A stretch of DNA of 64,000 nt from M3007 sp046160625 (GCA_046160625.1 JBJXGZ010000087.1:35800-99799), one strand, 5' to 3'. Counted from the first letter of the stretch, positions 33,807-43,032 are shown. Notes: a model not told the origin generated them from the sequence alone. A program made the numbers and translations.

Positions 33807-36008
33807 GTGCCAAGCAGAACATCCACCACAAAGAAAGTTCAAAAAACGGGCAAGCAATCTTCCATTTCAAAAGATATCCTTGAAAAAGCCTTCCGCTTTA
33901 TGGCAACTGCTAAAGCCATGACGGATATATATGAGGCCAATTTCAAGTTCGTCAGCAAGTACGTTCACGCCACATCTCGTGGGCATGAGGCTATCCAACT
34001 TGCGGTCGGAATGCAACTCCACCCACAGGATTTCGCCTACCCTTACTATCGCGACGACAGTCTGTTGCTTGGCATGGGCCTGCGTCCCTTCCATCTAATG
34101 CTTCAACTAATGGCAAAACGGGATGATCCTTTTTCTGGTGGGCGTTCTTATTACTGTCACCCTTCCTTGCGCGACGAAAATTACCCAAAAATCCCACACC
34201 AAAGCAGCGCAACTGGCATGCAGACCATACCGGCAACTGGAGCAGCCATGGGTTTTTGGTATCATGAAAAAATGGCGACCGTCCCGTATGGAAGCACCAA
34301 AAACGGGAAAGCATACCGAACAGAGCACTTCGTTGATTTGGACAAGCCCTACCCATACCATCATACCAAACACACCGAAATAGGCACAAGTGGGCCAGGG
34401 CTGGTTGTCTGCTCCCTCGGCGATGCTTCCGTCACAGAAGGTGAAATAGCAGAAGCGTTCCAGATGGCGGTGCTAAAAAAACTCCCAATCCTATATCTGG
34501 TGCAGGATAATGGCTGGGATATTTCTGCCAATGCTGCTGAAACCCGGGTGGCAAATGCTGCGGAGTATGCAAAGGGTTTTCCTGGATTGGAAGCGGTGAG
34601 CATCGAAGGCAATGATTTCGTAGAATGTTGGACGGTTGTTCAAGATATTTTCGAAAAAATCCGACTGGAAAGAAGACCTTTTTTGCTCCATGCAAGGGTG
34701 CCGCTCCTCAACCACCACACCTCTGGTGTCCGCAAAGAATGGTACCGCGATGACTTGGCAGAACACGCACAACGAGATCCTTATCCTATCTTGAAAAAAC
34801 GCCTGTTGGAAAGTGGATTCTCGGAAAAAGAAATTCAAGAAATTGAAAATAAGGCCATTAAAACGGTGGCTGCCGATTTCAAACTTTCTAAAAACGCTGA
34901 AGACCCAAGGCCTGAAGACCTCTTCACCCACGACTATGCCCCAACTCCCGTCACCGAAGAACGCGGAGAGCGCAGTCCCGCCAAGGGTGAAACCAAAGTG
35001 ATGGTGGATTGTGCCCTGTTTGCCATTGAGGAACTAATGCGCAAGCACCCAGACTGCCTGCTTTATGGTCAGGATGTAGGTCGGAGACTAGGCGGCGTTT
35101 TTCGCGAAGCGGCGACGCTGGCTGAAAAATTTGGCGACCACCGCGTGTTCAATACGCCCATCCAAGAGGCATTTATTGTTGGCAGCACGGCGGGCATGAG
35201 TGCCGTTGGGCTTAAACCCATCGTGGAGGTGCAGTTTGCCGACTATATATGGCCTGGGCTTAACCAGCTTTTCACCGAAGTGGCGAGAAGTTGTTATCTG
35301 AGCAATGGCAAATGGCCTGTGAGCTGTGTCTTGCGGGTTCCAATTGGCGCATACGGAAGCGGTGGGCCATACCACAGCAGCAGTGTGGAAAGTGTGGTGG
35401 CACAAATCAGGGGAGTAAAAATCGCTTATCCAAGCAACGGGGCTGACCTAAAAGGTTTGCTCAAATCCGCATGGTATGACCCAAATCCTGTGGTAATTTT
35501 TGAACATAAAGGATTGTATTGGAGCAAAGTACCTGGCACCGAGGCTGCCCGTACCATTGAACCAGACGAAGACTACATCATTCCATTTGGGAAAGCCCGG
35601 GTGGCTTTATCTGCCGAACAGCAGAAAATTGAAAAAGGGGAAAGCCTGGCCATCATCACGTATGGTATGGGGGTGCATTGGGCTTTGAATGCTGCAGCGC
35701 AATATCCCGGCCAAATCGAAATCGTGGACTTGCGCACCCTTTGTCCACTCGACGAAGAAGCGATGTACGAGGCTGCCCGCCGTCATGGCAAGGTGCTGGT
35801 CGTGACAGAAGAGCAGGTAAATGGTTCATTTGCACAGTCGTTGGCAGCAAGGATCCAGGAAAACTGTTTTACCAGTCTTGATGCGCCTGTGAGAACCCTC
35901 GGTGCCGAAGACATGCCAGCTGTGCCGCTCAATGCTATCCTGGAGCAGAGGATGATACCTTCTATTGAGAAAGTGGCTAAGGCGATGGGAGAAGTTTTGA
36001 AATGGTGA
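33807..36008 (+). CDS. Fused E1 alpha/beta thiamine-dependent 2-oxoacid dehydrogenase
   Basis: 733 residues from GTG 33807. An ATG at 33723 is upstream of the predicted transcript start and its frame would run through the repeat. Residues 1-390 are E1 alpha, with SRGHEAIQLAVGMQL and the thiamine diphosphate motif SLGDASVTEGEIAEAFQ ... DNGWDIS. Residues from about 400 are E1 beta, with LLYGQDVG..GGVFR, FNTPIQEAFIVGSTAGMSA and VPIGAYGSGGPYHSSS. Alpha/beta fusion is common in Bacteroidota for the branched-chain or pyruvate dehydrogenase E1. The GH(E) and substrate-loop sequence suits a branched-chain-type enzyme, but the acyl specificity is not certain. E2 and E3 genes are not nearby. Confidence 0.88.
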   Translation: MPSRTSTTKKVQKTGKQSSISKDILEKAFRFMATAKAMTDIYEANFKFVSKYVHATSRGHEAIQLAVGMQLHPQDFAYPYYRDDSLLLGMGLRPFHLMLQLMAKRDDPFSGGRSYYCHPSLRDENYPKIPHQSSATGMQTIPATGAAMGFWYHEKMATVPYGSTKNGKAYRTEHFVDLDKPYPYHHTKHTEIGTSGPGLVVCSLGDASVTEGEIAEAFQMAVLKKLPILYLVQDNGWDISANAAETRVANAAEYAKGFPGLEAVSIEGNDFVECWTVVQDIFEKIRLERRPFLLHARVPLLNHHTSGVRKEWYRDDLAEHAQRDPYPILKKRLLESGFSEKEIQEIENKAIKTVAADFKLSKNAEDPRPEDLFTHDYAPTPVTEERGERSPAKGETKVMVDCALFAIEELMRKHPDCLLYGQDVGRRLGGVFREAATLAEKFGDHRVFNTPIQEAFIVGSTAGMSAVGLKPIVEVQFADYIWPGLNQLFTEVARSCYLSNGKWPVSCVLRVPIGAYGSGGPYHSSSVESVVAQIRGVKIAYPSNGADLKGLLKSAWYDPNPVVIFEHKGLYWSKVPGTEAARTIEPDEDYIIPFGKARVALSAEQQKIEKGESLAIITYGMGVHWALNAAAQYPGQIEIVDLRTLCPLDEEAMYEAARRHGKVLVVTEEQVNGSFAQSLAARIQENCFTSLDAPVRTLGAEDMPAVPLNAILEQRMIPSIEKVAKAMGEVLKW

Positions 36009-36017
36009 TTTATTATT

Positions 36018-36185
36018 AAAAAAACCGCAAAATGTAAAACAGGAGAACTGCAAAATCTAAAACCGTTAAATTAGATTCGAAGCAGGCCAAGATCTTCGGC
36101 CGCCTCTTTAAATTGTTTGAGTGCTTGCCGTTTTTTAGTTTTAGATTTTGCGGTTCTCCTGTTTTACATTTTGTGGTTTTTAAAT
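36018..36185. repeat. Long hairpin with 43-base arms (ACCGCAAAATGTAAAACAGG)
   Basis: The left arm (36018-36063) and right arm (36138-36183) are complementary over about 43 bases. The only two mismatches are both G-T, so the hairpin pairs fully as RNA. The loop is about 75 bases. It lies between the convergent E1 and aldehyde dehydrogenase genes. The words AAACAGGAGAACCG and AAAATCTAAAACC recur in altered form at 40753-40905. Confidence 0.88.
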
Positions 36186-36189
36186 TTTT

Positions 36190-37722
36190 TTAGAACCACT
36201 TCACCACTCCCTCCAGCAGCCATTGCCGTATTTTCCCCCCATAAGGCGGCAGGAAAAAATCGGTATTGGGCAGCCATTTTGCCTGATAAAGCACCCCGCG
36301 TTGGTTGCTGAATTCCAAAAAGCCAAATTCCCCGTGGCATTTGCCGATACCGCTATTATTGCTTCCGCCAAAGGGCAATTCCGAGTTATAAAAATGAGGC
36401 CCGCAATCGTTCACCGTCACGCCCCCGCAACGGGTTTCGGCTATAATTTTACTGGTGCGCCGATCTTCATTACAAAAAATGTACATGGCAAGCGCCCTGG
36501 GTTGGGCATTTATAAAGGCGATGGCTTGTTCGATTGTATTGTATTTCCGAACGGCCAGAATAGGGCCAAAAATTTCTTCTTCCCAAATTTTTGACTCCTC
36601 TGGAATATTGGTCAGGATTGTGGGGGCAATATAATTTTCATTTTCAAGGCTTTCGCCGCCGAAAGCAAGGGTAGCGCCCCGTTGCGTGGCATCTTCAAGC
36701 AGGTTTTTGACCTGGCCAAAATGCCGCTCGCTTACTATTCTGCACAGGTCAGGGCCTTGACGTATTTCTTCAGCGGTCTTGCCATAAAACTGCTTGATTT
36801 TGGATTTCATTTTTTCCACCAGCGTATCGTGACAGCTTTCGTGGACCAGCACATAGTCGGGCGCGATACAGGTTTGACCTGCATTCATGAGTTTTATCCA
36901 AACGATTTTGGCTGCTGCTGCCTCCAAATTGGCTGTTTCGTCCACTACTACCGGACTTTTCCCTCCAAGTTCCAATGTGACGGACGCGAGATGTTCGGCA
37001 GCAGCGCGCATAACAATCTTGCCTACATGTTGGCTTCCGGTAAAAAATATGTGATTAAAGGGCAGTGAAAGCAATTCTTGCGCCACAGTAGCATCCCCTT
37101 CAAAAAGGCTCACCTCACCTGGAGGGAAACACTCACTCACAATCTTACGCATCACTATATTGCTGTTGGGAGAAAATTCAGAAGGTTTGAGAATGACGCA
37201 ATTGCCCGCAGCAACAGCCGACACCAATGGGTCAAGGGTCAAGTTGACCGGAAAATTCCAAGGAGAAAGCACAAGGCAAACACCTTTTGGCTCATAAACA
37301 ATTTCGGAGTGCGAGCGAAAAAGAGTGAGAGAACTCCCAACATGCTTAGGGGTCATCCAGGATTGCAAATGATGGATGGCGTGACGGATTTCGTGCAGTA
37401 CTACACCGAGTTCTGTTATGCTTACCTCCGTGGTGCTTTTACGCAAGTCGGCCCATAATGCAGCTTCGATTTCTTTGCGGCGGTGAAGGATCGCGTCGTA
37501 CAGGCGGCGGAGTTTGACAATGCGCTGGGCTGGTGTGCATCGCGCCACTTCCCAGTGGTGTTGTTGTTGAAGGGCGAACACACGATGAATATCAGATTTT
37601 AGTTCCGGGCTGACGGTGGGGGACATGTGCATGGAAGAGATGGTATTATGATCGGTAAGAAGTATCTGGGAGCGAAGGTCTACATTATTGAAAAGGTCTA
37701 GATTTTTCGTTGAATTTTTCAT
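36190..37722 (-). CDS. Aldehyde dehydrogenase (class 3-like)
   Basis: 510 residues from ATG 37722; homologues suggest that ATG 37632 (MHMSPTVSPELK) may be the real start. NAD(P)-dependent oxidation of an aliphatic or aromatic aldehyde is expected. The sequence shows VLSPWNFPVNLTLDPLV (cofactor site), FTGSQHVGKIVMRAA, VTLELGGKSPVVV (catalytic Glu), NAGQTCIAPDYVLV (catalytic Cys) and EEEIFGPILAV. The C-terminus has LPFGGSNNSGIGKCHGEFGF. The hydrophobic C-terminal end (WLLEGVVKWF) could attach to membranes, as in fatty aldehyde dehydrogenases. Confidence 0.93.
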   Translation of the reverse strand: MKNSTKNLDLFNNVDLRSQILLTDHNTISSMHMSPTVSPELKSDIHRVFALQQQHHWEVARCTPAQRIVKLRRLYDAILHRRKEIEAALWADLRKSTTEVSITELGVVLHEIRHAIHHLQSWMTPKHVGSSLTLFRSHSEIVYEPKGVCLVLSPWNFPVNLTLDPLVSAVAAGNCVILKPSEFSPNSNIVMRKIVSECFPPGEVSLFEGDATVAQELLSLPFNHIFFTGSQHVGKIVMRAAAEHLASVTLELGGKSPVVVDETANLEAAAAKIVWIKLMNAGQTCIAPDYVLVHESCHDTLVEKMKSKIKQFYGKTAEEIRQGPDLCRIVSERHFGQVKNLLEDATQRGATLAFGGESLENENYIAPTILTNIPEESKIWEEEIFGPILAVRKYNTIEQAIAFINAQPRALAMYIFCNEDRRTSKIIAETRCGGVTVNDCGPHFYNSELPFGGSNNSGIGKCHGEFGFLEFSNQRGVLYQAKWLPNTDFFLPPYGGKIRQWLLEGVVKWF

Positions 37723-37996
37723 AGATTTTTCGTCTGCAAAGGAGCAATTATTTTTGTTTTAATTTCAATAAAATAGTTATTTCAGAAAATTTATTCCGTT
37801 CAAAGAAATAAATATAAAATTTAACAAAAAAAATTTGTGTAAGAATATAGATGCCTTTAACATTGAGCGTTGAAATTATAGTTGGCTTAAAATGGCACGA
37901 CCAAGACAACCTTAATCTATAGCTTGGCGTCTCCATCTAAAGCAAAAAAAACAGTTCTTTCGCATTTATAACCATTAAAACATTCGCTACGCTATG
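37723..37996. other. AT-rich intergenic region between divergent genes
   Basis: About 270 bases of strongly AT-rich sequence between the start of the aldehyde dehydrogenase gene and hpf. It must hold both promoters, but no strict TTTG/TAnnTTTG pair was found. CTCCTTTG on the minus strand near 37733 is a weak candidate for the dehydrogenase. Confidence 0.4.
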
Positions 37997-38329
37997 ATGA
38001 AAGTAAGTGTGCAATCGATTCATTTTCACGCTGATGTTAAGTTAGTAGAATTCATCGAAAAAAAGATCATGCGGCTCGACCGCTATTTTGAAAAAAACCG
38101 AACAGTAGAAGCAGAAGTGTTCCTTAAATTGCAGGATACGGGAGGGCTAGTCCACGAAAAAATAATAGAAGTCAAATTGCTATTGCCCGGCGGATGGTTG
38201 ATTGACAAAAAAACAGGAAGGTCTTTTGAATCTGCCGTCACAGCCTCCACTGATACCCTCAAACGACAACTTTTACGCCACAAAGAAAGAACTTCCACCA
38301 TTCAACATGTTCGATTGACTGATCTTTAA
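37997..38329 (+). CDS. hpf: Ribosome hibernation promoting factor (short HPF/YfiA family)
   Basis: 110 residues from the second of two adjacent ATGs (37994 and 37997). HPF binds the 30S decoding centre and stabilises 100S dimers or idle 70S ribosomes in starvation. The fold is beta-alpha-beta-beta-beta-alpha: VSVQSIHFHADVKLVEFIEKK, then EAEVFLKLQDT, KIIEVKLLLPGG and SFESAVTASTDTLKRQLLRHK. It is the short form without the C-terminal dimerisation domain. A strong terminator follows 63 bases after the stop. Confidence 0.9.
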   Translation: MKVSVQSIHFHADVKLVEFIEKKIMRLDRYFEKNRTVEAEVFLKLQDTGGLVHEKIIEVKLLLPGGWLIDKKTGRSFESAVTASTDTLKRQLLRHKERTSTIQHVRLTDL

Positions 38330-38392
38330 AACGGTTTCAAAAAAGCAAATTTCCAGGGCATTCCCTGACACTCACAGCCACAATCAAGGCTG

Positions 38393-38428
38393 GAAGCCCG
38401 GTCACCCACGACCGGGCTTCGTTTTTTT
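38393..38428 (+). terminator. Intrinsic terminator after hpf
   Basis: GAAGCCCGGTC and GACCGGGCTTC form an 11-bp stem with a 6-base loop, followed by G and seven T. Confidence 0.9.
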
Positions 38429-38656
38429 AGGCTGCAAAACCGCAAACCCGACAGATCTGAATCATCGAAGCCGCCGTGAACCTGTGGTATAAGCAGCTAA
38501 ACATGGATTAAAAACTTGGTGAATCGGATCGAGTGAATCTCGTCTGCATGTTAAGGTGTTTTAGAAAAACGTAGCACGTTTTGCCTGTGGAAGCCATTTG
38601 CCTGTTAACATTTTTTAAAAACAAAACTCGTATCCCGCGTTCGGGTCGGCTTTCCT
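38429..38656. other. Intergenic sequence of unknown content
   Basis: About 230 bases between the hpf terminator and the next promoter. I see no long frame, no tRNA cloverleaf and no word repeat. A short GAATCGGATCGAGTGAATC stretch is weakly self-complementary. It could hold a small RNA, but nothing positive supports that. Confidence 0.3.
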
Positions 38657-38664
38657 ACTTTTGC
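38657..38664 (+). promoter_or_regulatory. -7 promoter box of parvulin chaperone gene
   Basis: TACTTTTG followed by CA is an exact TAnnTTTG. ATG 38761 is about 90 bases downstream of the expected transcription start, and the leader contains the hairpin at 38677-38702. Confidence 0.55.
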
Positions 38665-38676
38665 ACACTTTTTTAC

Positions 38677-38702
38677 CCGCCATAGCCTTGGCGACGGCGG
38701 GT
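38677..38702. repeat. CCGCCATAG...GACGGCGG hairpin element in 5' leader
   Basis: CCCGCCATAGCC TT GGCGACGGCGGG folds as a hairpin. Its 5' flank (ACTTTTTTAC) and conserved halves CCGCCATAG and GACGGCGG match the tandem element at 56573-56682. Confidence 0.75.
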
Positions 38703-38760
38703 TTGCCCCCCTATTCAGGGACCTTTTTACAATAGAAACACCAATTCTACACCTTTCCGT

Positions 38761-40734
38761 ATGTTCAAAAACTTGATAGCCACTGCCGCCATGCTACTTT
38801 TAGCCTGCCCGGCTTTTGCCCAACCTGATGCCACCCTTTTCTCGGTGAAGGGCAATCCTGTTACCGCCTCAGAGTTCAAATACATCTACTCCAAAACCAA
38901 TCAGGATAAAGCCGATTTCTCGGAAAAGAGCCTGCGCGAATACCTTGAACTCTACACCAACTTCAAACTGAAAGTCCAAAAGGCTCGCGACATGCGCCTG
39001 GACACTATTGCCTCCTTGAATAGCGAGCTGGAAGGCTACAAAAAGCAATTGGCAAAATCCTATCTGGAGGACAAAGAAGTGACCGAAAAACTAATCCGAG
39101 AAGCCTACGATCGAATGCTGACGGACGTGGATGTAAGTCACATACTTGTCAATTGTGATCGCACAAGACCTGCCACCGACACCCTTCGTGCCTTCAACCG
39201 CGCTATGGATTGGTTAAAGATGATTACTAAAGGCGTAAGTTTTGACAAGATGGCTTACGACAGTTCGGAAGACAAATCGGCAAAAGAAAACCGAGGCAAC
39301 CTTGGCTTCATCACCGCCATGCTTCCCGACGGCTATTATGACGTAGAAAAAGCTATTTATGCGGCCAAGGTCGGCGATGTGTTCGGCCCGGTTCGTTCCA
39401 ATAATGGATACCACCTCCTCCGCGTAAATGCCACCCGGCCTGCCCGCGGGGAAATAGAGGTAAACCAAATCCTTATCCGCAAAGTCGAAAGCGCTGAAAA
39501 AAATACGCTGAAAAAAATGCGTGCCGACAGTGCCTACAACGAACTTGTAGCGGGTGGAAAATGGGATGCAATTTGTCAAAAATATTCCGAAGACAAAACC
39601 ACCGCAGCGAAGAGTGGCTATATCGGCTTTTTTGGTATAAATCGTTACCAAAAGGTGTTTGAAGACGCTGCATTTAGCCTGGAGAAAGATGGCGATTACA
39701 CCAAGCTTGTTGAAACAACCCTCGGCTGGCACATCATTCAGCGAAAAAGCCTGCGCCCGATTGCTGCATATGACCAACTAAAGCGAGGACTTTCAGAGCG
39801 CATTAAGCGCGACAGCCGTAGCGAAACAGCCAAACAGTCTATCATCGGCCGGATCAAAAAAGACGGAGGCTTCTCTGAAGACCGAAAAGTATTGGCTGCC
39901 TGGACTTCGAAACAGGTCGACAGTGTTTTCCATACGTTTAAATGGAAACCCGACCCCAGCAAGCCACAAGATGTTCTGTTCTACTACGGCCAGGATAAAC
40001 GCTACACTGTGGCCGACTTTGAAGATTTTTGCCAACGCGCTGGCCGTGACCGTATGCGTGGAGCAGGCTACCCAGTAGTGGAAACCATCAACAAACTGTA
40101 CAAAACCTGGACCGACGAAACCGCCATGTCCTTCGAAGAAACCCAGTTGGAGCGCAAATACCCTGAGTTCAAATCACTTATGCGCGAATACGAAGAAGGA
40201 ATTTTGCTGTTTGAAGCATTGAAACAGAATGTGTGGGACCGCGCTAACAGCGACACTATCGGGCTTCAAGCGTATTTTGACAAAGAGCTCAAGATGAAGT
40301 ACAAATGGGACGAACGCGCACGTGTAAGTATTTATACTTTGAAAACGGATGACCCTAAAGTGTTGGAAAAAGTACGCACCCTCGCCACTAAAAAACCTGC
40401 GGCTGACGTGATCAAAAAGTTCAACAAAAAGGGGAAGCCAGAGGTATTGACCGTGATGGAAAAACTTTACGAAAAAGGCAAAAACAAAGAGCTCGGCGGG
40501 TTATGGAAAAGCGGCGATATGACGGTTGCCAAAACAGATACCACTACCAAAACGGCTTCTTTTTACAAAATCGAACAAATTGTACCGCCCACACCCAAAG
40601 CCCTCTCGGAAGCGCGCGGCTATGCGGTGGCTGATTACCAAGACTTTTTGGAAAAGAAATGGATCCAAGACCTCCGCAAAGAGTACCCCGTAGTGCTGGA
40701 TGAGGCGGTATTGAAGACTTTGGTTAAGGAGTAG
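38761..40734 (+). CDS. Periplasmic peptidylprolyl isomerase / SurA-like chaperone with two parvulin domains
   Basis: 657 residues. Signal peptide MFKNLIATAAMLLLACPAFAQ. An N-terminal helical chaperone part (about 22-120) leads into two parvulin (PpiC) domains. The first contains VSHILVNCD and NRGNLGFITAMLP..., ending GYHLLRVNATRPARGEI. The second contains VNQILIRKVES and GYIGFFGINRYQKVFEDAAFSL, ending GWHIIQRKS. A long helical C-terminal part follows. SurA-type proteins escort outer-membrane proteins across the periplasm and isomerise prolyl bonds. It is monocistronic, with a leader hairpin and a word-repeat hairpin after the stop. Confidence 0.9.
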   Translation: MFKNLIATAAMLLLACPAFAQPDATLFSVKGNPVTASEFKYIYSKTNQDKADFSEKSLREYLELYTNFKLKVQKARDMRLDTIASLNSELEGYKKQLAKSYLEDKEVTEKLIREAYDRMLTDVDVSHILVNCDRTRPATDTLRAFNRAMDWLKMITKGVSFDKMAYDSSEDKSAKENRGNLGFITAMLPDGYYDVEKAIYAAKVGDVFGPVRSNNGYHLLRVNATRPARGEIEVNQILIRKVESAEKNTLKKMRADSAYNELVAGGKWDAICQKYSEDKTTAAKSGYIGFFGINRYQKVFEDAAFSLEKDGDYTKLVETTLGWHIIQRKSLRPIAAYDQLKRGLSERIKRDSRSETAKQSIIGRIKKDGGFSEDRKVLAAWTSKQVDSVFHTFKWKPDPSKPQDVLFYYGQDKRYTVADFEDFCQRAGRDRMRGAGYPVVETINKLYKTWTDETAMSFEETQLERKYPEFKSLMREYEEGILLFEALKQNVWDRANSDTIGLQAYFDKELKMKYKWDERARVSIYTLKTDDPKVLEKVRTLATKKPAADVIKKFNKKGKPEVLTVMEKLYEKGKNKELGGLWKSGDMTVAKTDTTTKTASFYKIEQIVPPTPKALSEARGYAVADYQDFLEKKWIQDLRKEYPVVLDEAVLKTLVKE

Positions 40735-40752
40735 ATTGTTTCATCTTTGTCT

Positions 40753-40905
40753 ACAGGATTAAACCGTAATACAGGAAAACCGGAGCGCTGGTAAATATAG
40801 AATCGCAAGAGGTTGATCTCGAAAAGGGCATTTTTTGACCATCTTCGGATCACATTGAAAGGTTTTATATTTTCCTGTTCTTCGGTTTTCCTGTTTTGCA
40901 GTTTA
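40753..40905. repeat. Imperfect word-repeat hairpin (CAGGAAAACCG)
   Basis: The left half has ACAGGATTAAACCG and ACAGGAAAACCGGAG; the right half has the complements, AAAGGTTTTATA, TTTTCCTGTTCTTCGG and TTTTCCTGTTTTGCAG. The words are shared with the hairpin at 36018-36185. Confidence 0.75.
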
Positions 40906-40921
40906 ATTATTCTCCTTTCTC

Positions 40922-40929
40922 TACATTTG
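40922..40929 (+). promoter_or_regulatory. -7 box abutting glyA start (probable leaderless transcript)
   Basis: TACATTTG, an exact TAnnTTTG, ends 4 bases before the ATG at 40934. A TTTG at 40895-40898 lies 23 bases upstream. Confidence 0.5.
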
Positions 40930-40933
40930 CCCC

Positions 40934-42199
40934 ATGTCAGACATAGTTTTTTCCTTAATCGAAAAAGAACTCGACCGCCAACGCCGCGGCTTGGAACTTA
41001 TCGCCTCCGAAAATTTTACAAGCCAGGCAGTCCTTGATGCCATGGGCACCTGTCTCACCAACAAGTATGCCGAGGGCTACCCCGGTCGGCGCTACTACGG
41101 TGGATGCGAGATTGTGGATCAGGTGGAGACTCTTGCCATCGAACGCCTCAAAGAACTTTTTGGCGCTGCTTGGGCCAATGTGCAGCCGCATTCTGGCGCA
41201 CAAGCCAATGCAGCAGTTTTTCTGGCTTGCTTGCAGCCCGGCGACAAAATTCTCGGGTTTAACCTTGCTCATGGCGGACACCTTTCACATGGTTTTGAAT
41301 TGAATTTTTCCGGAAAGGTTTATAAGCCTTCCTTTTATGGTGTCGAGCCGGAAACAGGGCGGATTGATATGAACAAGGTAGAGGCCATCGCAAAAACCGA
41401 ACAACCCAAACTCATTATTTGTGGCGCTTCCGCCTACGCTCGAGACTGGGATTATGCCCGTTTTCGCGCCATCGCCGATTCCGTAGGCGCATTGCTTTTG
41501 GCTGATATCGCCCATCCGGCTGGCCTCATTGCCGCCAAATTATTAAACGACCCACTCCCACACTGCCATATCGTGACAAGCACGACGCACAAAACACTGC
41601 GCGGCCCACGCGGCGGTATTATTATGATGGGAAAGAACTTTGACAACCCATGGGGGCGTACCACGAAAAAAGGGGAGCCTATTCAAATGTCCAGCATCCT
41701 GGACAGCGGTGTTTTTCCCGGAATGCAGGGCGGGCCGCTGGAGCATGTGATCGCGGCAAAAGCCGTTGCATTTGGCGAAGCCTTGCAGCCTGAATACAAA
41801 GACTATTGTCGCCAGGTGGTGAAAAATGCCCAGGCAATGGCCGCTGAATTTACAGCCCGTGGTTACGACATCATTTCAGGCGGAACGGACAACCACTTGA
41901 TGCTCATAGACTTGCGGAGGAAAAACGTAACAGGAAAATTAGCCGACCATATTCTGGGAGAAGCCGACATTACTGTAAACAAAAACTTGATTCCTTTTGA
42001 CCCGCAGCCAGCAATGACCACTTCGGGTATCCGAGTTGGAACAGCCGCCATTACAACCCGGGGCTTCCTAGAAGATGATTGCCGGCAAGTGGTGCAGTGG
42101 ATAGACGAGGTAATTTCGCGCCCTGATGATGCTGCTACGCAAGCAAAAGTGCGAGGCGCGGTAAACGCTTTCATGAAAAAATTCCCCCTCTACCAATAA
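40934..42199 (+). CDS. glyA: Serine hydroxymethyltransferase
   Basis: 421 residues. This PLP enzyme converts serine and tetrahydrofolate to glycine and methylene-tetrahydrofolate. It shows QRRGLELIASENFTSQAV at the N-terminus, GYPGRRYYGGCEIVD, NVQPHSGAQANAA and the PLP Lys220 in STTHKTLRGPRGG. The C-terminal TTSGIRVGTAAITTRGF is also conserved. Length is normal. The start codon is only 4 bases after a -7 box. Confidence 0.98.
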   Translation: MSDIVFSLIEKELDRQRRGLELIASENFTSQAVLDAMGTCLTNKYAEGYPGRRYYGGCEIVDQVETLAIERLKELFGAAWANVQPHSGAQANAAVFLACLQPGDKILGFNLAHGGHLSHGFELNFSGKVYKPSFYGVEPETGRIDMNKVEAIAKTEQPKLIICGASAYARDWDYARFRAIADSVGALLLADIAHPAGLIAAKLLNDPLPHCHIVTSTTHKTLRGPRGGIIMMGKNFDNPWGRTTKKGEPIQMSSILDSGVFPGMQGGPLEHVIAAKAVAFGEALQPEYKDYCRQVVKNAQAMAAEFTARGYDIISGGTDNHLMLIDLRRKNVTGKLADHILGEADITVNKNLIPFDPQPAMTTSGIRVGTAAITTRGFLEDDCRQVVQWIDEVISRPDDAATQAKVRGAVNAFMKKFPLYQ

Positions 42200-42236
42200 A
42201 CCAATCACCAATCTACCAACACACCAATCACTACAC
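42193..42236. repeat. Tandem word repeat (ACCAATC)
   Basis: Six ACCAATA/ACCAATC/ACCAACA words in tandem fill the gap between glyA and the response regulator and begin at the glyA stop codon. Confidence 0.75.
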
Positions 42237-42238
42237 TC

Positions 42239-42940
42239 ATGGCCGATTCAAAAGCTAACCTGCTCTACGTGGAAGATGACGAAAGCCTCAGCTTCGTTAC
42301 CCGCGACAACCTTGAACTCAATGGCTACAATGTCACCTATTGTGCCGATGGGAAGCAAGCCATGGACATCATTCAGGCAGGTCAGAAGTTTGACCTGTGC
42401 ATTCTGGATGTGATGCTCCCAGAGGTAGATGGATTCACCATCGCTCAGGAAATTCGATCTATTGACGACCATGTGCCAATTATTTTCCTGACGGCCAAGA
42501 GCATGAAGCAGGATAAGATCCACGGCCTTACCATTGGTGCAGATGACTACATGACCAAGCCGTTCAGCATCGAAGAACTGTTGTTGAAAATTGACATTTT
42601 CTTACGTCGCACCAAATATGCCATTATTGTAAAGCCCGGCAAGCCAGTCAGCATTGGCAATTACGCATTTGACTATAAAAACCTGAGCCTCACCACGGAA
42701 GGTTATTCCGAAACGCTGACGCAAAAGGAGGCCGACCTGCTTAAACTCCTCAATGAGCACCGCAACCAGGTCGTGAAACGCTCTTTTATTCTTATCAACA
42801 TTTGGGGCAAAGACGACTACTTCCTTGGCCGCAGCCTCGACGTATTTATATCTCGCTTGCGCAAATACCTGAGCCTCGACGACCGTATAAAGGTCGAAAA
42901 CATCCACGGGGTGGGCTTCAAGTTCCGGGTAGACGACTAA
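42239..42940 (+). CDS. OmpR/PhoB-family response regulator, orphan
   Basis: 233 residues. Receiver domain: LLYVEDDESL, LCILDVMLPEVDG (phosphoacceptor Asp), IIFLTAKSM and DDYMTKPFSIEELLLKI. The C-terminal winged helix has LTQKEADLLKLLNEHRNQ and RSLDVFISRLRKYLS. It is a complete DNA-binding regulator without a histidine kinase next to it, so its partner is elsewhere. Word repeats on both sides isolate it from glyA and the glucosaminidase. Confidence 0.92.
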   Translation: MADSKANLLYVEDDESLSFVTRDNLELNGYNVTYCADGKQAMDIIQAGQKFDLCILDVMLPEVDGFTIAQEIRSIDDHVPIIFLTAKSMKQDKIHGLTIGADDYMTKPFSIEELLLKIDIFLRRTKYAIIVKPGKPVSIGNYAFDYKNLSLTTEGYSETLTQKEADLLKLLNEHRNQVVKRSFILINIWGKDDYFLGRSLDVFISRLRKYLSLDDRIKVENIHGVGFKFRVDD

Positions 42941-42943
42941 GTT

Positions 42944-43027
42944 GAGAAATTGGGATAATAGGATATTAGGATGTCGGCGGTTCCTAGATATCCCAATATC
43001 CTAATATCCCAATTTCCCAATATTCTA
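42944..43027. repeat. Word-repeat hairpin (GGATATTAGG / ATATCCCAAT)
   Basis: Left half: AATTGGGATAATAGGATATTAGGAT. Its complements follow as CCTAGATATCCCAATATCC, TAATATCCCAATTTCCC and AATATTC. It fills the gap before the GTG start at 43033. The words recur at 18950-18984 and 58108-58143. Confidence 0.88.
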
Positions 43028-43032
43028 ACACC

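Noticed and set aside
36071..36160. Short minus-strand frame ending in KEAAEDLGLLRI
   Set aside because: About 30 codons without a start codon, lying in the loop and arm of the hairpin at 36018-36185; protein-like composition alone is not enough.
38429..38656. Possible tRNA or other known structured RNA
   Set aside because: No acceptor/T-arm pairing and no GGTTCGAATCC-type T loop found.
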